Below are positions 61,570 through 64,000 of a DNA stretch of 64,000 nucleotides, one piece after another; within the stretch, counting starts at the first letter, position 1, and each line of letters opens with the position of its first letter. The notes beneath the pieces were generated by a model. The model was not told the DNA's origin. It did no database searches and saw only the letters and a list, made by a program, of their open reading frames with translations. The translations under genes were made by a program, and so were the position numbers. Location: contig JAMOUJ010000009.1 in the NCBI GenBank assembly GCA_027068075.1, positions 23,479-87,478 on the forward strand, given 5' to 3'. Origin of the DNA: Candidatus Aminicenantota bacterium. Its GTDB lineage: Bacteria > Acidobacteriota > Aminicenantia > S016-38.

Positions 61570-62436
61570 TCAGCGGTCCTTAAGGTAAGGAAGCGGACTC
61601 ACAGGACAGAAAAGCGGGGAAAGGTCCAGAATATATCTCAGCATGGGCACATGGCCTGCTCCGTAAATGAGGAGCACCTTTCTGACGCCCTTGGGAAGTT
61701 CCTCCCTTAAATTCCTAACAATCCCCAGATTCCTCTCAAACCAATTGGAGGCTACAGCAAAGGCGACTTTCCTATCGGGATACTCCAGAGCGATACTTAT
61801 CATCATGGCATCGTTAAGCTTTATCGCCTGACCTGAGTTCAACCAAAAAAGGTAACGGGAAATGGAAAGAAGCCTCAGCTTTCGTTGCTCTTCGCTTAGC
61901 GTCTCCTTCAACTTAAAGGGTCCAAGGCTCGGTTTATAGAACATCACATCCCTCAACATCTTTTCCGTAATCCAATCTGGATATTGCGGAAACCAATCTA
62001 CAGCCAGAATTTTCCTGTGCCCAAGCTTCTGGGCAAGGCGAAACCCTATCTGCACTACTTCACCTCTAACCGAGATTGAAGTTGCATCCCCTGTATCCCG
62101 GTTATAACTCCTTCGGCCCTCCAAAAATTCTCTATAAAAGGCATTCAATCCTTCCGCTTTATCCCTTGGAAATTCCACGGCTATTGCTTCAGGCTTCCAT
62201 TTCGCAAGTCTTTCCACCAGTTTCTTTATTTCACGCTGCCTTCTTGGACTCAGAACATCGTCAGCCTCCAAGTTGTGGACATCCCTTCCCGGATTGCCCA
62301 TGTGATAAACTCCAAGAACCATAATTTGAACCTGTCCCTCTTTGCAGGTTTGAGGAGGGGAAATTTGCCCTCGGAGGCCGCATCCCACTAATACCGAAAG
62401 AATCAGTAGAAAGAAAAACTTTCGTGTAAAACGCAT
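61570..62436 (-). CDS. DUF5694-type lipoprotein
   Basis: 288 residues with lipobox LVGC near residue 19. The mature part (VQIMVLGVYHMGNPG, KWKPEAIAVEFPRD, then KVLLIYGAGHVPMLRYI at the end) matches the DUF5694 group, distantly like TraB/ChaN hydrolase-type folds with GxxH motifs. Function unknown. GGAGGTGG site. Isolated gene among the tRNA-like copies. Confidence 0.7.
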   Translation of the reverse strand: MRFTRKFFFLLILSVLVGCGLRGQISPPQTCKEGQVQIMVLGVYHMGNPGRDVHNLEADDVLSPRRQREIKKLVERLAKWKPEAIAVEFPRDKAEGLNAFYREFLEGRRSYNRDTGDATSISVRGEVVQIGFRLAQKLGHRKILAVDWFPQYPDWITEKMLRDVMFYKPSLGPFKLKETLSEEQRKLRLLSISRYLFWLNSGQAIKLNDAMMISIALEYPDRKVAFAVASNWFERNLGIVRNLREELPKGVRKVLLIYGAGHVPMLRYILDLSPLFCPVSPLPYLKDR

Positions 62437-62553
62437 GTTTCCACCTCCATTTCAATTTACGAAAAAAGAAAAGATAGGTTTCCTGGGCATGGTCAAAAGC
62501 TTTTAAAGGGTTACTCAACAAAACTTCGTTCTTTAAAAATTAAGGGCTTAAAA
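62437..62553. other. AT-rich intergenic region, nothing recognised
   Basis: Holds the leader of the lipoprotein gene. No coding frame or clear promoter. Confidence 0.5.
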
Positions 62554-62633
62554 TTCCCTGGGATCGAACCCCCGACCTATCCCGGTGCTGTTAACCAGCA
62601 CCGGGACCGCTCTGCCGATTGAGCTACCGGGGA
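62554..62633 (-). pseudogene. tRNA-Asn-like copy C with the same extended anticodon hairpin
   Basis: 5' half intact (TCCCCGG acceptor strand, D arm). The anticodon arm is the same 12-pair stem with GTTAA loop as copy A. The T arm and 3' acceptor are damaged (GGGGGTTCGATCCCAGGGAA) by a small deletion, and CCA is absent. Confidence 0.75.
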
Positions 62634-62724
62634 AGCAGAAGTAATTTATACCAAATATCAACGAATAATCTCCAAGAGGGGCCGTAAAACTTACCTGAAC
62701 TTAGCCCACGTAATCCTCATTATT

Positions 62725-62752
62725 AAAGAAAAGCCCCCTCCGCAGAGGGGGC
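62725..62752 (-). terminator. Terminator of the sigma54-controlled gene
   Basis: Minus strand GCCCCCTC/GAGGGGGC hairpin followed by TTTTCTTT, 24 bases after the stop codon. Confidence 0.85.
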
Positions 62753-62775
62753 CGGCAATTCCTTATCCCTCAGTC

Positions 62776-63321
62776 CTACTTCCCTCCAACCGCAAACTCG
62801 TATGTGCAGGTTCCATCGTTGGATTCTCCATCCCATTTGTGGAAGTTGAGCTCTAAGGTGTAATATTTGGGGGTTAAATTGCTGCAGTTTCCCGTAACCT
62901 TGGAAAGGGTTATGGTATAGGTGTGAGGGGCCCTTACCCTTTTGTCAAGGGTTTTCTGAGCCACAACATTTCCGTTGCTGTCCAGTATTTTAACTATCAC
63001 CCTGTTTCTCTTCGGCAACCACACTCCAAATTTCTTGTTGCCTGCCAGTTTGACCTTTAACTTCAAGACGAAGTTTCCGTAATTGGTGTGAAGGTTTGTT
63101 CTGGACCATGTGGTTCTGAGGTTGGGAGCGTAGAACTTTTCTGGCCACCTTATCTTAGTGGTGTGGCCGCTGCTGGGATGCGCCCAAAGGATGGCTCCCA
63201 ACTCAATGTAATAGCTGCTGTTTACGGTCCCCTGCCTGTTACTATCATACTTACAATCAAAACCAGCCATTAAAGGAACCGTAAGGACACCCAAAAGAAG
63301 GATAATCAAAGTTTTTTTCAT
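62776..63321 (-). CDS. Small secreted protein under a sigma54 promoter
   Basis: 181 residues: signal peptide (MKKTLIILLLGVLTVPLMA), then a beta-rich mature domain with four Cys, which could form two disulfides. Segments GVWLPKRNRVIVKILDSNGN and YTLELNFHKWDG suggest an Ig-like or C2-like sandwich. No family recognised. GGAGGTGAA site. It has its own -24/-12 promoter, upstream activator site and terminator: a complete single-gene unit downstream of an activator gene. Confidence 0.7.
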   Translation of the reverse strand: MKKTLIILLLGVLTVPLMAGFDCKYDSNRQGTVNSSYYIELGAILWAHPSSGHTTKIRWPEKFYAPNLRTTWSRTNLHTNYGNFVLKLKVKLAGNKKFGVWLPKRNRVIVKILDSNGNVVAQKTLDKRVRAPHTYTITLSKVTGNCSNLTPKYYTLELNFHKWDGESNDGTCTYEFAVGGK

Positions 63322-63343
63322 GTTTCACCTCCTGCTGGAAAGA

Positions 63344-63359
63344 TGCAAATTCGGTGCCA
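63344..63359 (-). promoter_or_regulatory. Sigma54 (-24/-12) promoter
   Basis: Minus strand TGGCAC-N5-TTGCA, an exact match to the consensus. Expected start near 63333, 12 bases before the ATG. Confidence 0.88.
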
Positions 63360-63400
63360 GAGGATAAGCCCTTTCAGGAAGCGGGTTTCTGCCCTCTTAT

Positions 63401-63441
63401 CTGTGACAATATGCTGTCTCCTGTGACCTGAAATGTCACAG
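63401..63441 (-). promoter_or_regulatory. Upstream activator site for a sigma54 activator
   Basis: Palindrome CTGTGAC-N7-GTCACAG at 63421-63441 and an extra half site CTGTGAC at 63401-63407 on the plus strand, about 42-82 bases upstream of the -24 box. Position and symmetry fit the enhancer of an NtrC-family regulator, presumably the neighbour ending at 63457. Confidence 0.7.
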
Positions 63442-63456
63442 TGCGCGGGTTCTGGG

Positions 63457-64000
63457 TTATTGGACTTTATCCTTTCTGAGGTTGTGATGGTCCATTAGCC
63501 GGTAAAGGTGTCTCCTTGAGACCCCTATTTCCCTGGCGGTTTTGCTTATGTTCCAGTGGTTCCTCTCCAGTGATTGCCTCAGGAAAAGTCTCTCCAGGTT
63601 CTCCCTCTCTTCAAAGGGAAGGTTCTTCAGGGCCTGCCTCATCTGCTGGAAACCCTCAAAAGCCCTCTTTCCTTCTTTCAACTTTTCGGGAAGGTCCTCT
63701 ATATCGATAATTTTGTCCTTGGAGACAACCTTGACATATTTCAGGAAATTTTCCAGTTCCCTCACATTACCGGGGTAATCGTAGGAAAGCAAGAGGGATA
63801 AAGCAGCAGGGGTTATTTCCCACCCTTCCCCTAAGATAAACTTTGCTATCTCCAGTATGTCTTCCTTTCTCTTCCTCAGGGGCGGCACATTGATGGGAAA
63901 AATGTTCAGCCGGTAAAAGAGGTCCTCTCTAAAACTTCCCTCCTCCACCATTTTCTCTAAATTCCTGTTGGTTGCCGCAATTATTCTCACATCCACTGTG
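63457..64000 (-). CDS. NtrC-family sigma54-dependent activator, 5' end cut by window edge
   Basis: About 180 C-terminal residues are visible. The AAA+ end (VRIIAATNRNL, FREDLFYRLNIFPINVPPLRKR with the sensor Arg region) is followed by YPGNVRELENFLKY and a Fis-type HTH (WNISKTAREIGVSRRHLYRLM). The P loop, GAFTGA loop and receiver lie outside the window. It stops 98 bases above the sigma54 promoter with a palindromic enhancer between. Confidence 0.92.
   Translation of the reverse strand, partial: TVDVRIIAATNRNLEKMVEEGSFREDLFYRLNIFPINVPPLRKRKEDILEIAKFILGEGWEITPAALSLLLSYDYPGNVRELENFLKYVKVVSKDKIIDIEDLPEKLKEGKRAFEGFQQMRQALKNLPFEERENLERLFLRQSLERNHWNISKTAREIGVSRRHLYRLMDHHNLRKDKVQ

Noticed and set aside
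61442..61592. Plus-strand open frame ending YDYLMSRKK...RSLR
   Set aside because: Looks partly protein-like but has no good start and overlaps the end of the lipoprotein gene; probably chance.
1..64000. CRISPR arrays, rRNA genes, insertion sequences
   Set aside because: No regularly spaced repeats, rRNA signatures or transposase genes were found anywhere in the window.

Overview
The window reads as chromosomal DNA of a thermophilic, Gram-negative, anaerobic or facultative bacterium. The coding strand is purine-rich, with AGG arginine and ATA isoleucine codons common and proteins rich in Glu, Lys and Arg. Outer-membrane and lipoprotein genes (DUF5916 barrel, DUF481, lipobox proteins, a LolA-like protein) indicate a diderm. 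Gene content (DUF5916, 6-bladed propellers, DUF362, a beta subunit of PheRS without its EMAP domain, 6S RNA beside zapA) fits an Acidobacteriota/Aminicenantota-like lineage. That placement is inference, not proof. No plasmid, phage or IS genes are visible.

Layout. 1-8.7 kb: a partial peptidase pepD, an MFS transporter, a two-gene glucosyl/mannosylglycerate (compatible solute) operon, and a membrane spermidine-synthase-like protein. 17.3 kb down to 7.8 kb, minus strand: a large translation and RNA operon in the order HU, tRNA-Val, thrS, infC, rpmI, rplT, pheS, pheT, a ZapB-like coiled coil, zapA, 6S RNA, rny and ymdB. It starts from a consensus promoter. 17.5-31.1 kb: an outer-membrane DUF5916 protein, split lysine-catabolic LKR/SDH, DUF362, radical SAM, a propeller, macrodomain, DUF4388, RNase II and a secreted TIM-barrel-like protein. 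31.1-40.6 kb: uppP, manC, clpB, then envelope genes including an ECF sigma/anti-sigma pair with a bactofilin-like membrane protein. 48.1-40.6 kb, minus strand: ABC exporter, a serine-kinase-like regulator, purF, fabD, der and a flippase. 48.1-52.4 kb: an octaheme cytochrome c with an EF-hand, its cytochrome b partner and an M24 peptidase.

52.6-62.6 kb is an accessory region. It holds a sulfatase-fold protein with Thr at the nucleophile position, a TIR-like/RipA-like pair (putative defence), a tandemly fused DUF5654 membrane protein, a truncated propeller gene, an AT-rich island with a PD-(D/E)XK-SF1 helicase fusion and a HEPN-like protein flanked by integron-cassette-like junctions, and a scrambled tRNA-Asn/GIY-YIG array. 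Two tRNA-Asn-like copies there carry a 12-bp hairpin in place of the anticodon arm. At the right edge, a partial sigma54 activator lies just upstream of a consensus -24/-12 promoter and a palindromic upstream site that together appear to drive one small secreted protein.

A recurring theme is very tight transcription starts. At several genes a -10 box sits so that the expected +1 falls on or within about two bases of the start codon and no Shine-Dalgarno is visible, suggesting frequent leaderless mRNAs. Operon-internal genes instead use strong GGAGG sites and ATGA/GTGA overlaps.
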